Notes: generated by a model from the letters alone, not told the origin. A stretch of 64,000 nt of DNA from JAGTVG01 sp963820995 (GCA_963820995.1 CAWGCL010000013.1:434001-498000); one strand, 5' to 3'; numbered from the stretch's first letter, positions 41,337 through 51,481 are shown. A program made the numbers and translations.

Positions 41337-42819
41337 ATGAAAAAATATACTTCAATCCTAATTGCTTTCATGATTATTCTTGGCTTGAACGCTTGCGATG
41401 ACCGGTTTGAAGAAATAAATAAAAATCCTAATGGGATTTCCGATGTGGATCCTGCGCACCTGTTTGCTACTGCAGCCAGGAATCAATTCCGAAGTGGAGT
41501 GACAGGGTTTGACTATAAAATCGCAAGCCAGATGTCTCATATTTATGTAGGTGTATTCGTAGAAAGATTCATTGATCAATACCAGCAGGATTTATCAGGA
41601 GAATCCTACGAAGATTTATATAACACGGTGTACCTGAACCTGATCAGGTATTACAATGAAATAATGGCGCTTACAGGACCAGGTATGGAAAAGGAACATC
41701 CCATGCAATATGCCATCGCAGACATAATGGCTGTATTGTCATATGCTAAGTTAACCGACTCATTCGGGGACATACCGTATTTCAATGGCGGATTAGGAAA
41801 TTTTGGTGAGCTTTCCCCGGAATATGATAGCCAGAAGCGATATTTATTTTGATTTGATCGATAGACTTAAAACAGACATAGAAACACTGAAGCAGGCTGA
41901 TGGAACGGTTGGATTGATAGGACAGGATCCAATCTTTAATGACGATCCTGATCTCTGGATAAGGTTTGCAAATTCATTAAGATTTAGACTTGCAATGAGG
42001 ATAAGATATGTTGAACCTGGTGTTGCAGCGGAAACGATCACAGAATGTCTAAGTGAGCCACTCTTGACTTCTAATGCTCATAATGCAGTCCAATGGGGTG
42101 TAGATGGGGATAACGCACAACTTTTCAGTCCATGGCATAATCCCTTCTCATATTATAATTTCAGAATTAGTGATAAGTTGGTTAGCCAACTGAGTTCTAC
42201 AAATGATCCCAGATTATCAATTTATGCTACGCCGATAAGTGATGGCACCTATAGAGGTTTTGTAAATGGCCTGGTAGAGGAAGTTTTTGGTGATGCTATT
42301 AATGAGGAACACTCATACCCTGGAGAATATCTTGTGGGAAAAGGTGCTCCGACATATCTGATGACGGCAGCTGAAATCGCATTTTTGCAGGCCGAATGTG
42401 CTTTATTTAACTTAGGAGGTGCCGATGCCAATGCCCATTACAGAAATGGAATTGAACTTACTATGCAGAGGGTAGGTGTTGATGAAGAAGATATTGAAAC
42501 ATTCTTAACAACCGAAACCGCTACCTTGTCCGGTACTCCGGAAGAGCAATTCGAGCAGATCTGCACGCAAATGTGGTTGGCTTTTGCTCCGAATACGTCC
42601 GAAGCATATTCCATGATGAGAAGGACAGGTTATCCTGTCATTCCTATAAGAGATGGTGTCATTTTGGATCCAGGCGATACAGAAGGTGAGCTTCCTTCAA
42701 GATTAGTTTACCCACTTAGTGAAAAACTAAGGAACGGTGAGAATGTGCAGCAAGCCATAGACAATCTGGATGGAGGAGATGAGCTTAAAAGCCGGGTATG
42801 GTGGGATGTAAGAAGATAA
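41337..42819 (+). CDS. SusD/RagB-like surface lipoprotein, one frameshift
   Basis: Lipoprotein signal with lipobox LNAC, then an acidic DDRFEE segment and the NKNPNG motif typical of the SusD-like_2 group. The first part reads to about 41838 (SPEYDSQK); one extra base there shifts the frame and the second part continues (DIYFDLIDRLKTDIE) to a normal C-terminus. Restored length is about 493 residues, typical for the family. Alpha-helical TPR-like segments, for example TAAEIAFLQAECALF, are visible. It caps the SusC barrel and binds the substrate at the cell surface. The break is probably a sequence error. Confidence 0.93.
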
Positions 42820-42874
42820 TAATTTAAAACCTAATATATTAATAGAAGAATTTTTAACAACTAAATTAAATGCA

Positions 42875-43876
42875 ATGAACAAATTATTGAATTTCACAAA
42901 ATGGGTGTTAACCGCTTCTTTGGTTGTCACTCTGGTCCTTATCTATTCATGTAAAGATGATGAAGTAGTTATTGTGCCCGTAGAATTTAGCTATGCACCT
43001 ACGACTGTAGAGGTGGGAGCTACAGGAACTGTTATTCCTATAGTAAATACCGCGGAAACTGGAACCATAACATGGGCGATTTCGAATAATGGTGACGCGG
43101 ATTTTGTTACCATAAATCCCACTAATGGGGAACTGACTATTGCCGCAGAATCAACAACTGGCGAGTATGAAGTTGAAGTAACAGCATCAAATACTACAGG
43201 ACCAACAACAGGGAATGTTAGTATTACCATCAGTATAAATGCTGACTTTGATCTAAGCGGGAAAAATGTTATCTGGAAATACTGGATGAACAATACAGCA
43301 GATGTAGTAATGTTAAATCTGAATTTACTGCCAGGACAGGAAGCATTACCAGCTGAGATCCCTATACCTGTTGGATGGCCTGCCAATTGGCCTGCAATAA
43401 ATCTTGCAGACCCAACCTTACCACTGTATTTTACTTTTCCTACAGTTCAATACTTTCTGATGCAGGTTCCAGGTGATGATGCCTGCGCAGCATTAGATCC
43501 TGCAGAGGAAGGAGATACATTATTGTTGATTGTGAATAATGACCTGACCTTAAGTACTACTTGTAATAGTGAAACTGGCACAACGGTAGACCTGGGTACA
43601 TCATCTATATCATACAGCGGTGGTGCATACATATGGACATTGAATCTGACATTACAAGGGGTTCCTGTTACGCTCGCAGTTGGCGGTGCTGAAATTACTC
43701 AATTTACGGATCCATTAGATCCTCATTGGGAAGCCCCAAGTGGTACCCCGAGAACTTTCCCTGCAATTGTGGGTAATGTTGCACAATATTTGACACCGAC
43801 TGATTTTCATCCTGATAACTATCTTACATCTCTGCAACTTCTCGATGTAGACGTTGTATTTGAGATACTCGAATAG
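42875..43876 (+). CDS. Surface lipoprotein with Ig-like (He_PIG-type) domain
   Basis: 333 residues. The lipobox YSC is followed by KDDE, matching the acidic lipoprotein export signal known in Bacteroidota for surface display. Residues 35-122 look like a putative Ig/cadherin-like domain (TNGELTIAAESTTGEYEVEV). The remaining 200 residues are beta-rich with repeated Trp and Pro and no catalytic motif I recognise. Position directly after SusD suggests a SusE/F-like or other surface glycan-binding protein for the locus. A terminator follows, so the SusC-SusD-lipoprotein unit ends here. Confidence 0.75.
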   Translation: MNKLLNFTKWVLTASLVVTLVLIYSCKDDEVVIVPVEFSYAPTTVEVGATGTVIPIVNTAETGTITWAISNNGDADFVTINPTNGELTIAAESTTGEYEVEVTASNTTGPTTGNVSITISINADFDLSGKNVIWKYWMNNTADVVMLNLNLLPGQEALPAEIPIPVGWPANWPAINLADPTLPLYFTFPTVQYFLMQVPGDDACAALDPAEEGDTLLLIVNNDLTLSTTCNSETGTTVDLGTSSISYSGGAYIWTLNLTLQGVPVTLAVGGAEITQFTDPLDPHWEAPSGTPRTFPAIVGNVAQYLTPTDFHPDNYLTSLQLLDVDVVFEILE

Positions 43877-43897
43877 TAATAAAATTAACTATTAAAT

Positions 43898-43933
43898 AAT
43901 GGCGAATTCCGGTGGTTTTCGCCATTTCTTTTT
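43898..43933 (+). terminator. Rho-independent terminator after SusCD-lipoprotein unit
   Basis: Perfect 9-bp inverted repeat AATGGCGAA (43898-43906) and TTCGCCATT (43918-43926), 11-base loop, followed by a T-rich tail. It lies 21 bases after the lipoprotein stop codon and separates the transport genes from the enzyme genes. Confidence 0.8.
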
Positions 43934-44029
43934 CTAATTAAATGGGCAGGAGCATTTCTAAAACCTAATGCAAGTTTAAGAATGTTTCAATTTTCAACCT
44001 ATTAAGCATTCCCTTTTGAGATTGAATTT

Positions 44030-44059
44030 TTTTATCCCTCAATAGGCTATTTTATCCCT
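44030..44059 (+). promoter_or_regulatory. Direct repeat, candidate LytTR operator
   Basis: The 10-mer TTTTATCCCT occurs at 44030-44039 and again at 44050-44059, a start-to-start distance of 20 bases, about two helix turns. It lies 70 bases before the GH5 gene, between the terminator at 43898 and that gene. LytTR-domain regulators are known to bind pairs of short direct repeats at about this spacing on one face of the helix, and a LytTR regulator gene lies at 51605. The link between the two is inference. Confidence 0.45.
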
Positions 44060-44128
44060 TTAAAGAATATTGAGAAAATTTTTAGTTTAAGTTTACAATC
44101 AGATTTAGTATTATAAAACTAGTGCTTA

Positions 44129-45751
44129 ATGAAAAATATCTATATAAAAATTCCGATTTTAGTCTTCCTTATAAGCATTATCCTTGGTTTTGAGATGTGT
44201 CAGAACACTGGAAGCTTTACTGAAGGGGATAAGAAAATATCTGAATATGTTTATATTCAGGGACAAACATTTAAAGATCCTTATGGCCGTGATCTTATCT
44301 TGCATGGCATAAATGTGGTCAATAAGAATCCTGAGTCCGCTTATATTGGGCATATCACTCCTGAAGAAATGGCCAGGTTTAAATCCTGGGGATTTAATGT
44401 AATAAGATTGGGTATAATTTGGGATGGACTGGAGCCTGAACCAGGGAAATACAACGAAGAATACCTTTCCAGAATTGATGAAATGATCAAATGGGCAGCA
44501 GATAATGATTTATATGTTTTTCTGGACATGCACCAGGATCTATATAGTGTTGAATTTAGCGACGGTGCCCCCTCTTGGGCAACAATTACGGATGGTGAAC
44601 CACATAATACTGGTGATATCTGGAGCGATGCCTATCTTATCAGCCCGGCAGTACAGCATGCATTCGACAACTTCTGGAAGAATACCCCGGCCCCGGATGG
44701 TATTGGCATACAGGATCATTACATTGCCGCCTGGAAACATATTGCTGAACGATATGCAGAGAATACATCCATTATTGGTTTTGACATTATGAATGAACCA
44801 TTTATGGGATCAGAAGCAAATAATATTATGCCTAAGCTTCTGGAAGCTTATGCCATGGTTGTTGCAGAAACAACAGGTCAACAACCTCCCGCTGAGGAAG
44901 AACTAATGGCTATATGGACAAATGAAGAATCAAGGTTAGAAGCTTTAAAGCAAATTTCCGAGGCAGATAAATATAGTAGGGTAGTCGATGCCATTTATGA
45001 GGTTAACGCCCCATTTGAAAGTACAACGTTAAGTGATTTTTATCAGAAGGCCAGAAATGCCATCAGGGAAGTGAACAAAAACCATATTATTTTTCTTGAA
45101 CACGGTTATTTCAATAACACGGGAGTTTCAAGTGCGCTTAGACCGGTAGTAGACGAGCAGGGCAATCCGGATCCGCTTCAGGCATACGGAGCACATGGCT
45201 ATGACCTGCTTACCGATACCAAGGAAGTCGAAAATCCCAGTTACGAAAGGGTAGAGTTTATATATTCAAGAATCTCTGAAACATCAAAACGTTTGAATAT
45301 GCCAGTGCTTCTCGGGGAATGGGGGGCCTTTCATTCAAAAAGTTCAAAAATGGTGGAGACTGCTGCCCATGCTGTTGGATTGATTGAAGAACTGCATTTC
45401 AGCAATACCTATTGGGCATATTATAAGGATATTGATCAGTATCCCTATTTTAATCTTAGTATTATAAGACCCTATCCATCTGAAATATCAGGTAGCTTGA
45501 TCTCTTATAATTATGACAGGATGACTGGCGTTTTCGAATGTTCCTGGCAAGAGGATCCGGAAATATCAGGCCCTACAAGACTATTTATTCCTAATCTGGA
45601 TCAAATTTCTGAAACCAAAATCTTGTTAGAACCTGAATCTGATAAGATCATTCTTGAATCTATCCCTTCCTCAAATGCCGGATACTTATTGATAAATCCA
45701 ACAGGAAAATCCTTGAAAAGGAAGGTAAAGGTAGAATTTAATGGTCAGTAG
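44129..45751 (+). CDS. Endoglycoceramidase-like glycosidase (GH5)
   Basis: 540 residues with an N-terminal export signal (a possible lipoprotein Cys at FEMC is atypical). The GH5 barrel shows the endoglycoceramidase pattern: GRDLILHGIN, FLDMHQDLYS, GAPSWAT, SPAVQHAFDNFW, then FDIMNEPFMGS with acid/base Glu223 and LLGEWGAF with nucleophile Glu397. A C-terminal beta-sandwich follows (about 450-540). Endoglycoceramidases release the whole glycan from glycosphingolipids. The close motif match makes this more likely than a cellulase. It is first in a run of five same-strand exported-enzyme genes, with its own promoter region and a candidate operator. Confidence 0.88.
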   Translation: MKNIYIKIPILVFLISIILGFEMCQNTGSFTEGDKKISEYVYIQGQTFKDPYGRDLILHGINVVNKNPESAYIGHITPEEMARFKSWGFNVIRLGIIWDGLEPEPGKYNEEYLSRIDEMIKWAADNDLYVFLDMHQDLYSVEFSDGAPSWATITDGEPHNTGDIWSDAYLISPAVQHAFDNFWKNTPAPDGIGIQDHYIAAWKHIAERYAENTSIIGFDIMNEPFMGSEANNIMPKLLEAYAMVVAETTGQQPPAEEELMAIWTNEESRLEALKQISEADKYSRVVDAIYEVNAPFESTTLSDFYQKARNAIREVNKNHIIFLEHGYFNNTGVSSALRPVVDEQGNPDPLQAYGAHGYDLLTDTKEVENPSYERVEFIYSRISETSKRLNMPVLLGEWGAFHSKSSKMVETAAHAVGLIEELHFSNTYWAYYKDIDQYPYFNLSIIRPYPSEISGSLISYNYDRMTGVFECSWQEDPEISGPTRLFIPNLDQISETKILLEPESDKIILESIPSSNAGYLLINPTGKSLKRKVKVEFNGQ

Positions 45752-45849
45752 ATCTGGAGTATTTCTTAGTAAAAGATCTTTTGATATAGTAGACTTTCTC
45801 AAGGAAATTTTGAGATAAAATCAAATGGAGAATGTATAAAGAATAACAA

Positions 45850-46746
45850 ATGCAATTTTTAGTTCTTTTTATATTTCTGGTTTTTACAAACCTTTTTAAT
45901 GAAAAGCATATTAGTCGCAGGACTGACCATGTTATAATTATTGGTATTGATGGTATGGGAGGGACAGGTATACAAAACTCACCTACACCAACGATTGACA
46001 GCCTGATGAAAGCTGGATCTTTTACATTAAATGCTCGTGGTGTTCTGCCAACGAGCTCAAGTCCAAACTGGGCGTCCATGATCATGGGGGCTGGACCTGA
46101 ACAGCATGGAATAACATCCAACGAATGGCAAAATGATAACTATATCCTTCCTCCTACGGAAAAAGGTCCGGGGGGAATTTTCCCAACAATTTTTTCTATT
46201 ATTAAAGACAATAATAAAAATGCTTTAACAGGTGCTGTATACCAATGGAAAGATTTCGGTAGATTATTTGAAAAAAGTCTGGTTGATTATGATACTTCTG
46301 CACTTGGAGAAAATAAAACTACAGACCTGGCTTGCGGTTTTATTGAATCCCGACAACCGGAATTTTGCTTTGTTCATATTGATCATGTGGATGGAGCAGG
46401 TCACAAATGGGGTTATGATTCAGAAAGATATCACGGAGGTGTTGAAAAAGCCGACAGATTGATCAAACAAATAATTAATTCAATAAAGGCTGCTGGAATA
46501 AATGATAATACTTTACTAATTATTTCGGCCGACCATGGCGGTAATGAAAAGGGTCATGGAGGTGAAACATTAAATGAAATCAGGATTCCAATAATCCTAT
46601 GCGGTCATGGTATAAAAAGAAATTTTGAGATCACTTCTCACGTTAATATTTATGATATTGCCTCAACAGCTGCCTATGCTTTGGGATATGAACAACCTCA
46701 GGCCTGGATTGGGAAACCACTAATAACGATATTCGAAGATCAATAA
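45850..46746 (+). CDS. Alkaline-phosphatase-superfamily phosphodiesterase (NPP-like)
   Basis: 298 residues with a short N-terminal hydrophobic signal. Metal and catalytic motifs of the nucleotide pyrophosphatase/phosphodiesterase group are present: IIGIDGMG (metal Asp), SSSPNWASMIMG with the expected nucleophile in the S-x-P-N position, HIDHVDGAGH and SADHGG followed by GHGG (metal ligands). It likely hydrolyses phosphate mono- or diesters in the periplasm. It lies 98 bases after the GH5 gene and 8 before the fucosidase, so it belongs to the enzyme operon. A phosphoesterase here implies a phosphorylated substrate or product. Confidence 0.88.
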   Translation: MQFLVLFIFLVFTNLFNEKHISRRTDHVIIIGIDGMGGTGIQNSPTPTIDSLMKAGSFTLNARGVLPTSSSPNWASMIMGAGPEQHGITSNEWQNDNYILPPTEKGPGGIFPTIFSIIKDNNKNALTGAVYQWKDFGRLFEKSLVDYDTSALGENKTTDLACGFIESRQPEFCFVHIDHVDGAGHKWGYDSERYHGGVEKADRLIKQIINSIKAAGINDNTLLIISADHGGNEKGHGGETLNEIRIPIILCGHGIKRNFEITSHVNIYDIASTAAYALGYEQPQAWIGKPLITIFEDQ

Positions 46747-46754
46747 TATTAAAT

Positions 46755-48242
46755 ATGAAGCATCTAACAGGCATTTTTTTGAAATTTTTAGGGATCCTTG
46801 TGGTATTATTCGCTATTGGCCTAATATTAGGATACCATATTCTATTTAAGGATGAAATGAAATATTATCCGGTAGAGGACCCGGTTGTTGCTGAGAATCT
46901 TAAGGACTGGCAAAGCAGAAAATTTGGTTTGTTCATGCATTGGGGGCCTTATAGCCAGTGGGGAGTTGTTGAATCCTGGTCAATCTGTGCAGAGGATGAG
47001 CCCTGGTGCAGACGGAATAACCCAGATTACGCTGAATATAAAAGAGACTATGAAGGTTTGAAAAAGACTTTTAATCCCATTCATTTTGAGCCTGAAAAAT
47101 GGGTGATAGCTGCAAAAAATGCAGGCATGAGGTATATGGTATTTACAACCAAACATCATGATGGTTTCTGTATGTTTGAGACTGAAACAACTGAATACAA
47201 AGTAACGGACGATAGCTGTGCATTTAGTATGGATCCCAGGGCTAACATTTCAAAGGACATTTTTGATGCCTTCAGAAGTGAAGATTTTATGGTTGGCGCT
47301 TATTTTTCGAAAGCGGATTGGAATACTGAATATTTCTGGTGGCCTAATTTTGCCACGCCTGATCGTAATGTGAATTATTCAATTGAAAAGTATCCCGACC
47401 GATGGGAAAAATTTACAGACTTTACCCATACTCAGGTTATGGAATTGGTCAGCAATTATGGTGAGCTCGACATATTATGGTTTGATGGGGGATGGGTAAG
47501 GCCTTTAACTACAATAGAAAAAAATGTGTCTGGTTTTATCAGTGATTTATATCTCCAGGCAGGATATACACAATTTAATCCACCGCAAAATCAGGATTTG
47601 AGAATGTCGGAGCTAGCCAAAAAGGTTAGGGAGAAACAGCCTGGAATAATAATGGTCGACCGGCATGTTGAAGGATCCGAGCAGGATTATATGACGCCTG
47701 AACAATATGTGCCTGATACTTTCCTGCCATATCCATGGGAATCGTGTATAACTATGGGCGGAAGTTGGTATTATAGTTTTAAGGAAACATATAAGCCGGC
47801 ACGACAGATCATTCATATGCTCGTGGATGTTGTTTCAAAAGGAGGGAACCTGTTGTTAAATATCGGACCCGGACCGGATGGAACATGGCATGATGAAGCC
47901 TATGTGAGATTAGCTGAAATAGGTGAATGGATGCAGATTAATCAGGATGCTATTTATGATTCTCACGGTAAAGAAAATTTCGGTAAAGGTAAGATCCGGT
48001 ATACATATATGGACGATGGTTCCACAAATATCTTTTATCTGGTTGATGAAAACGAATCAGAAATGCCCTCAGAAATAATATTGGAGAAACACAAGATAGA
48101 TCAGATAAAACATATTGAAATATTTGGATCTAATTCTACAGTAGTATGGGAGAAATCAGGCAGCAAATTAAAGATCTTCATTCCGGAGACACTTAGAAAA
48201 GATCCTCCATGCGATTATGCATGGGTGTTCAAAATATCATAA
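46755..48242 (+). CDS. Alpha-L-fucosidase (GH29), membrane-anchored or exported
   Basis: 495 residues. An N-terminal hydrophobic helix (about 7-29) without a clear cleavage site suggests a membrane anchor or uncleaved signal. The GH29 barrel has FGLFMHWGPYS, FTTKHHDGF, and ILWFDGGW with nucleophile Asp244. SKGGNLLLNIGPGPDGT closes the catalytic domain, followed by a C-terminal beta-domain. It releases terminal alpha-linked L-fucose. Within the operon it could trim fucosylated glycan heads released by the endoglycoceramidase. Linkage specificity is unknown. Confidence 0.93.
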   Translation: MKHLTGIFLKFLGILVVLFAIGLILGYHILFKDEMKYYPVEDPVVAENLKDWQSRKFGLFMHWGPYSQWGVVESWSICAEDEPWCRRNNPDYAEYKRDYEGLKKTFNPIHFEPEKWVIAAKNAGMRYMVFTTKHHDGFCMFETETTEYKVTDDSCAFSMDPRANISKDIFDAFRSEDFMVGAYFSKADWNTEYFWWPNFATPDRNVNYSIEKYPDRWEKFTDFTHTQVMELVSNYGELDILWFDGGWVRPLTTIEKNVSGFISDLYLQAGYTQFNPPQNQDLRMSELAKKVREKQPGIIMVDRHVEGSEQDYMTPEQYVPDTFLPYPWESCITMGGSWYYSFKETYKPARQIIHMLVDVVSKGGNLLLNIGPGPDGTWHDEAYVRLAEIGEWMQINQDAIYDSHGKENFGKGKIRYTYMDDGSTNIFYLVDENESEMPSEIILEKHKIDQIKHIEIFGSNSTVVWEKSGSKLKIFIPETLRKDPPCDYAWVFKIS

Positions 48243-48311
48243 TATTTAGTATAAAATGCTGATAAACATTAAGTTATGACATTATTATTAAATCAATTAA
48301 TTAATTCATCG

Positions 48312-49400
48312 ATGCTCAAAAACAGGGTTTTTCATTTGATCGTATTCTTGAATTTAATCCATATGATTATAGCCTGTAACTCTCAGAAAAGTCCTGAACT
48401 TCGTTTGAATGATATCCAGCTAGTTGGCAGCCACAATAGTTATAAAAAGGCCATAGATCCCGGATTAATGGAGGTTTTGTACCGGGAAGATTCCAGCCTT
48501 GCCATTACCCTGGAATATGAACATTTGCCCATAAAAGAGCAACTTGACCTGGGAATGCGAAATCTTGAAATTGATGTTTTCCATGATCCCAAAGGAGGCA
48601 GGTACAGTAATCCGCTGGGCCTTCTGGCAATAGAAAATGCTTCACCTTATGATACCAAAAAAATGAATAAACCTGGAATGAAGGTATTTCATGTTCAGGA
48701 TATTGATTTTAGAAGTCATTATTTTCTTTTTACGGAAGCATTGCTGGAAATAAAAAAGTGGTCTGATAATCATCCTGACCACATCCCTATAATCATAACC
48801 ATGAATCTAAAGGATGAAGTGATCGATAGACTGGGATTCACCTCACCTTTACCATTTAGTATGGATGCCCTTGATTCAGTCGATAATGAGATTCTTTCGG
48901 TAATAGATTGGGATAAATTGATATATCCTGATTTGATAAAATCAACATATCCTACGCTTGAAGAGGCCATTTTAGCAAATGGCTGGCCCTTATTAACTGA
49001 TGTCAGGGGAAAATTACTCTTCGTACTCGATGCGGGAGAAAGCATGAATAATTTATATATAAAAGGTCATTCCTCGTTAGCTGGCCGGGTTATGTTCATT
49101 AATTCAAAGGAGGGAACACCTGAAGCTGCCTTCATGATCTTAAACAACCCATTTGTATCATTCGGTAAGATACAGGAATTGGTTAAGAAAGGGTATATGG
49201 TAAGGACAAGATCGGATGCCAATACCATTGAAGCTAGAAATAATGACTATTCACGATGGCAGAAGGCTCAGGAGAGTGGTGCCCAGGTGATAACGACAGA
49301 TTATTATGTGCCATCGAATCTTTTTGAAAGTAAATATTTTGTTGGATTCAAAGCCGATACAATATACAGGCTTAATCCGGTACGGTTAAAAAATGAATAA
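48312..49400 (+). CDS. PI-PLC-like (Ca2+-dependent type) phosphodiesterase, lipoprotein
   Basis: ATG 48312 gives a compact lipoprotein signal (lipobox IIAC); an in-frame ATG at 48276 would add 12 unlikely residues. The catalytic TIM barrel of the Ca2+-dependent phosphoinositide phospholipase C-like family is shown by LVGSHNSYK (first His), NLEIDVFHD (metal acids) and KVFHVQDID (second His), plus ITMNLKD and LLFVLDAGE strands. It should cut a phosphodiester in a phosphoinositide or related head group at the cell surface or in the periplasm. The stop overlaps the next gene's ATG by one base. The exact lipid is unknown. Confidence 0.85.
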   Translation: MLKNRVFHLIVFLNLIHMIIACNSQKSPELRLNDIQLVGSHNSYKKAIDPGLMEVLYREDSSLAITLEYEHLPIKEQLDLGMRNLEIDVFHDPKGGRYSNPLGLLAIENASPYDTKKMNKPGMKVFHVQDIDFRSHYFLFTEALLEIKKWSDNHPDHIPIIITMNLKDEVIDRLGFTSPLPFSMDALDSVDNEILSVIDWDKLIYPDLIKSTYPTLEEAILANGWPLLTDVRGKLLFVLDAGESMNNLYIKGHSSLAGRVMFINSKEGTPEAAFMILNNPFVSFGKIQELVKKGYMVRTRSDANTIEARNNDYSRWQKAQESGAQVITTDYYVPSNLFESKYFVGFKADTIYRLNPVRLKNE

Positions 49401-51481
49401 TGAGAAATCTGTTAATCTACTTTGGTACTTTGCTTTTAACTATCCTGGTTCTGGCAAGATGTTCGGATAAAGGAAAAATCCATGAAAATCCGGCTAACCT
49501 AATTGCCCCGGAGAAGTTGAGTGTTTATGAATCCAGAAATACCTTTTCCGAGGATGAAACTAACATAGATATTTATCTGGAAGAGGGGCGTAAAGAGTAT
49601 CAAAACAGGCGATCCAACTTCTTTGATTTATACAATAGTACTAAGGATGGAGACATCCACTCAGCTTTGGTTCAGCTATATAATAATCAGAAACCGTCAG
49701 ATGAGGGTTTTGTTAGTGCGATTGATAAAATAAACAAAAGAGAGGATTGTGCCGATTTTCGTATGATTGGCCTAATACGATTTATATACCAATTTCCGGA
49801 AACATCACTTGTTAGAAGTTCCCTGAAAGATTCTGTACAAAAGGCTATTCTCAACTTTAAATATTGGCCGGATGAACCGGGTATTGATAATATGTGCACA
49901 TGGAGCGAAAATCATCATATCTTGTTTTCCACATGTGAGTACCTGGCGGGTCATTTCTATGAGGATGAGATCTTTTCAAATTCAGGCCATTCCGGGATTG
50001 AAAAGTACAAGAGGGGTAAAGAACGCGTAACTCGATGGCTGGATCTAAGATACAAAACCGGATTCAGTGAATGGCTATCAAATGTATACTATACCGAAGA
50101 TATCGCTCCATTAGTTGCCCTTATCGACTTCAGTCCGGATGAAAAAATACGTGTAAAAGCCACCATGGTGTTAGATCTAATGTTGTTTGATATGGCGTTG
50201 AACCATTATAATGGAACTTTTGGCAGTACGCATGGCAGGAGTTATTTCAGCAGCAAAATATCAGGCCACCGGGAAAGCAGTTCTTCAACTTATCATTTGA
50301 TTTTCGGCCTGAATCATCTGAAAAAAGGGAATATGGCTACCAATGCTTTAGCCATCAGCAAAAACTACAGGATCCCGTTTGTTATACATGAAATAGCCAA
50401 TGATTCCAGCTATATGCGGATGTCAAATCTGCAGAGGATGGGACTAAATATGGATGAAGTGGAAAACTATGGTTTGGATGTGAACCTCCTGGAAGATGGA
50501 ATGACATTCCTTAGCCTGGAAGCATATTGTCATCCAAGGACAGTAGATCTTACTATGCAGATGTTTGATGAATACAACTGGTGGGAAAATTCTTTCTTTA
50601 AACCTTTTGCCAGCCAAAAAAGTCTGTTGACATTTTTAAGAAAAACAGGCACTTTACCTCTGGCGATAAAGTTATTTAATAAAGACCTGAACAGGAATAC
50701 CCGTACAGAGGCGAATATCTATACCTTCCGGACGCCAGATTATATGCTAAGTTCCGCACAGGATTATAAAAAAGGATATGGAGGGGATCAGCAATCGATT
50801 TGGAGTGCTGTTCTGGATGAAGAAACCATTGTATTTACAACTCATCCTGTAGATCAATCAAAAGGCACCCCTGATTACTGGACTGGTAGCGGAAACCTTC
50901 CCAGGGTTGGACAGTCTGAAAATGTAGCCATTATTTTATACAAAATATCCACAGCACCCGGATTATATGTTACGCATGATCTGGAGTATACGCATGCATG
51001 GTTTCCAAAGGAAAAATTCGACTCAGTGGTACAGAAAGGAAACTGGATATTCGGAAAGCGAAAAAATGGATATATTGGATTATGGTCTCAAAATGAACCA
51101 AAATGGGTAGAATCGGGAGAATATTCTAATAAAGAAATTATTGCAGATGGGAAAAAGAATATCTGGATATGTGAATTGGGGAGCAAATCAGACTATAAGT
51201 CATTTGAAGATTTCATTGAAACCATTTCCAACTCAGGGATAAAAGCAAGATCACTTAGCATTGAATATCAAAGCCCCACGCAGGGAAAACTGGAATTCAG
51301 TTGGGACGGAGATTTTAAGAAAGATGGGCAGGTTATTCAGCTGGATAACTACCCGCGATATATGAACAATTATGTCAAAACTTCATTTCCTGCGGGTATA
51401 ATCGCGATTAATTATCATGGCCATTCACTGGTATTGAATTATGAAAAACTTGAACGAGATGCCTCAGGGTATTTAAATTAA
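49400..51481 (+). CDS. Exported protein of unknown family, possible alpha/alpha-toroid enzyme
   Basis: 693 residues with a signal peptide and a Cys at LARC (atypical lipobox, so lipidation is uncertain). Residues about 90-430 are helical with conserved-looking polar clusters: CTWSENHHILF, TEDIAPLVAL, HGRSYFSSK and EAYCHPR. Residues about 440-693 are beta-rich with many Trp. This helical-toroid plus beta-sandwich layout is shared by many polysaccharide lyases and some glycosidases, and the ENHH and HGR clusters could be catalytic. I do not recognise the family. Translation is coupled to the PI-PLC-like gene (ATG overlaps TAA), so it should act in the same pathway. Confidence 0.75.
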   Translation: MRNLLIYFGTLLLTILVLARCSDKGKIHENPANLIAPEKLSVYESRNTFSEDETNIDIYLEEGRKEYQNRRSNFFDLYNSTKDGDIHSALVQLYNNQKPSDEGFVSAIDKINKREDCADFRMIGLIRFIYQFPETSLVRSSLKDSVQKAILNFKYWPDEPGIDNMCTWSENHHILFSTCEYLAGHFYEDEIFSNSGHSGIEKYKRGKERVTRWLDLRYKTGFSEWLSNVYYTEDIAPLVALIDFSPDEKIRVKATMVLDLMLFDMALNHYNGTFGSTHGRSYFSSKISGHRESSSSTYHLIFGLNHLKKGNMATNALAISKNYRIPFVIHEIANDSSYMRMSNLQRMGLNMDEVENYGLDVNLLEDGMTFLSLEAYCHPRTVDLTMQMFDEYNWWENSFFKPFASQKSLLTFLRKTGTLPLAIKLFNKDLNRNTRTEANIYTFRTPDYMLSSAQDYKKGYGGDQQSIWSAVLDEETIVFTTHPVDQSKGTPDYWTGSGNLPRVGQSENVAIILYKISTAPGLYVTHDLEYTHAWFPKEKFDSVVQKGNWIFGKRKNGYIGLWSQNEPKWVESGEYSNKEIIADGKKNIWICELGSKSDYKSFEDFIETISNSGIKARSLSIEYQSPTQGKLEFSWDGDFKKDGQVIQLDNYPRYMNNYVKTSFPAGIIAINYHGHSLVLNYEKLERDASGYLN

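Noticed and set aside
42991..43386. Minus-strand 131-residue frame inside the surface lipoprotein
   Set aside because: Antisense shadow; the plus-strand lipoprotein has a signal and export motif.
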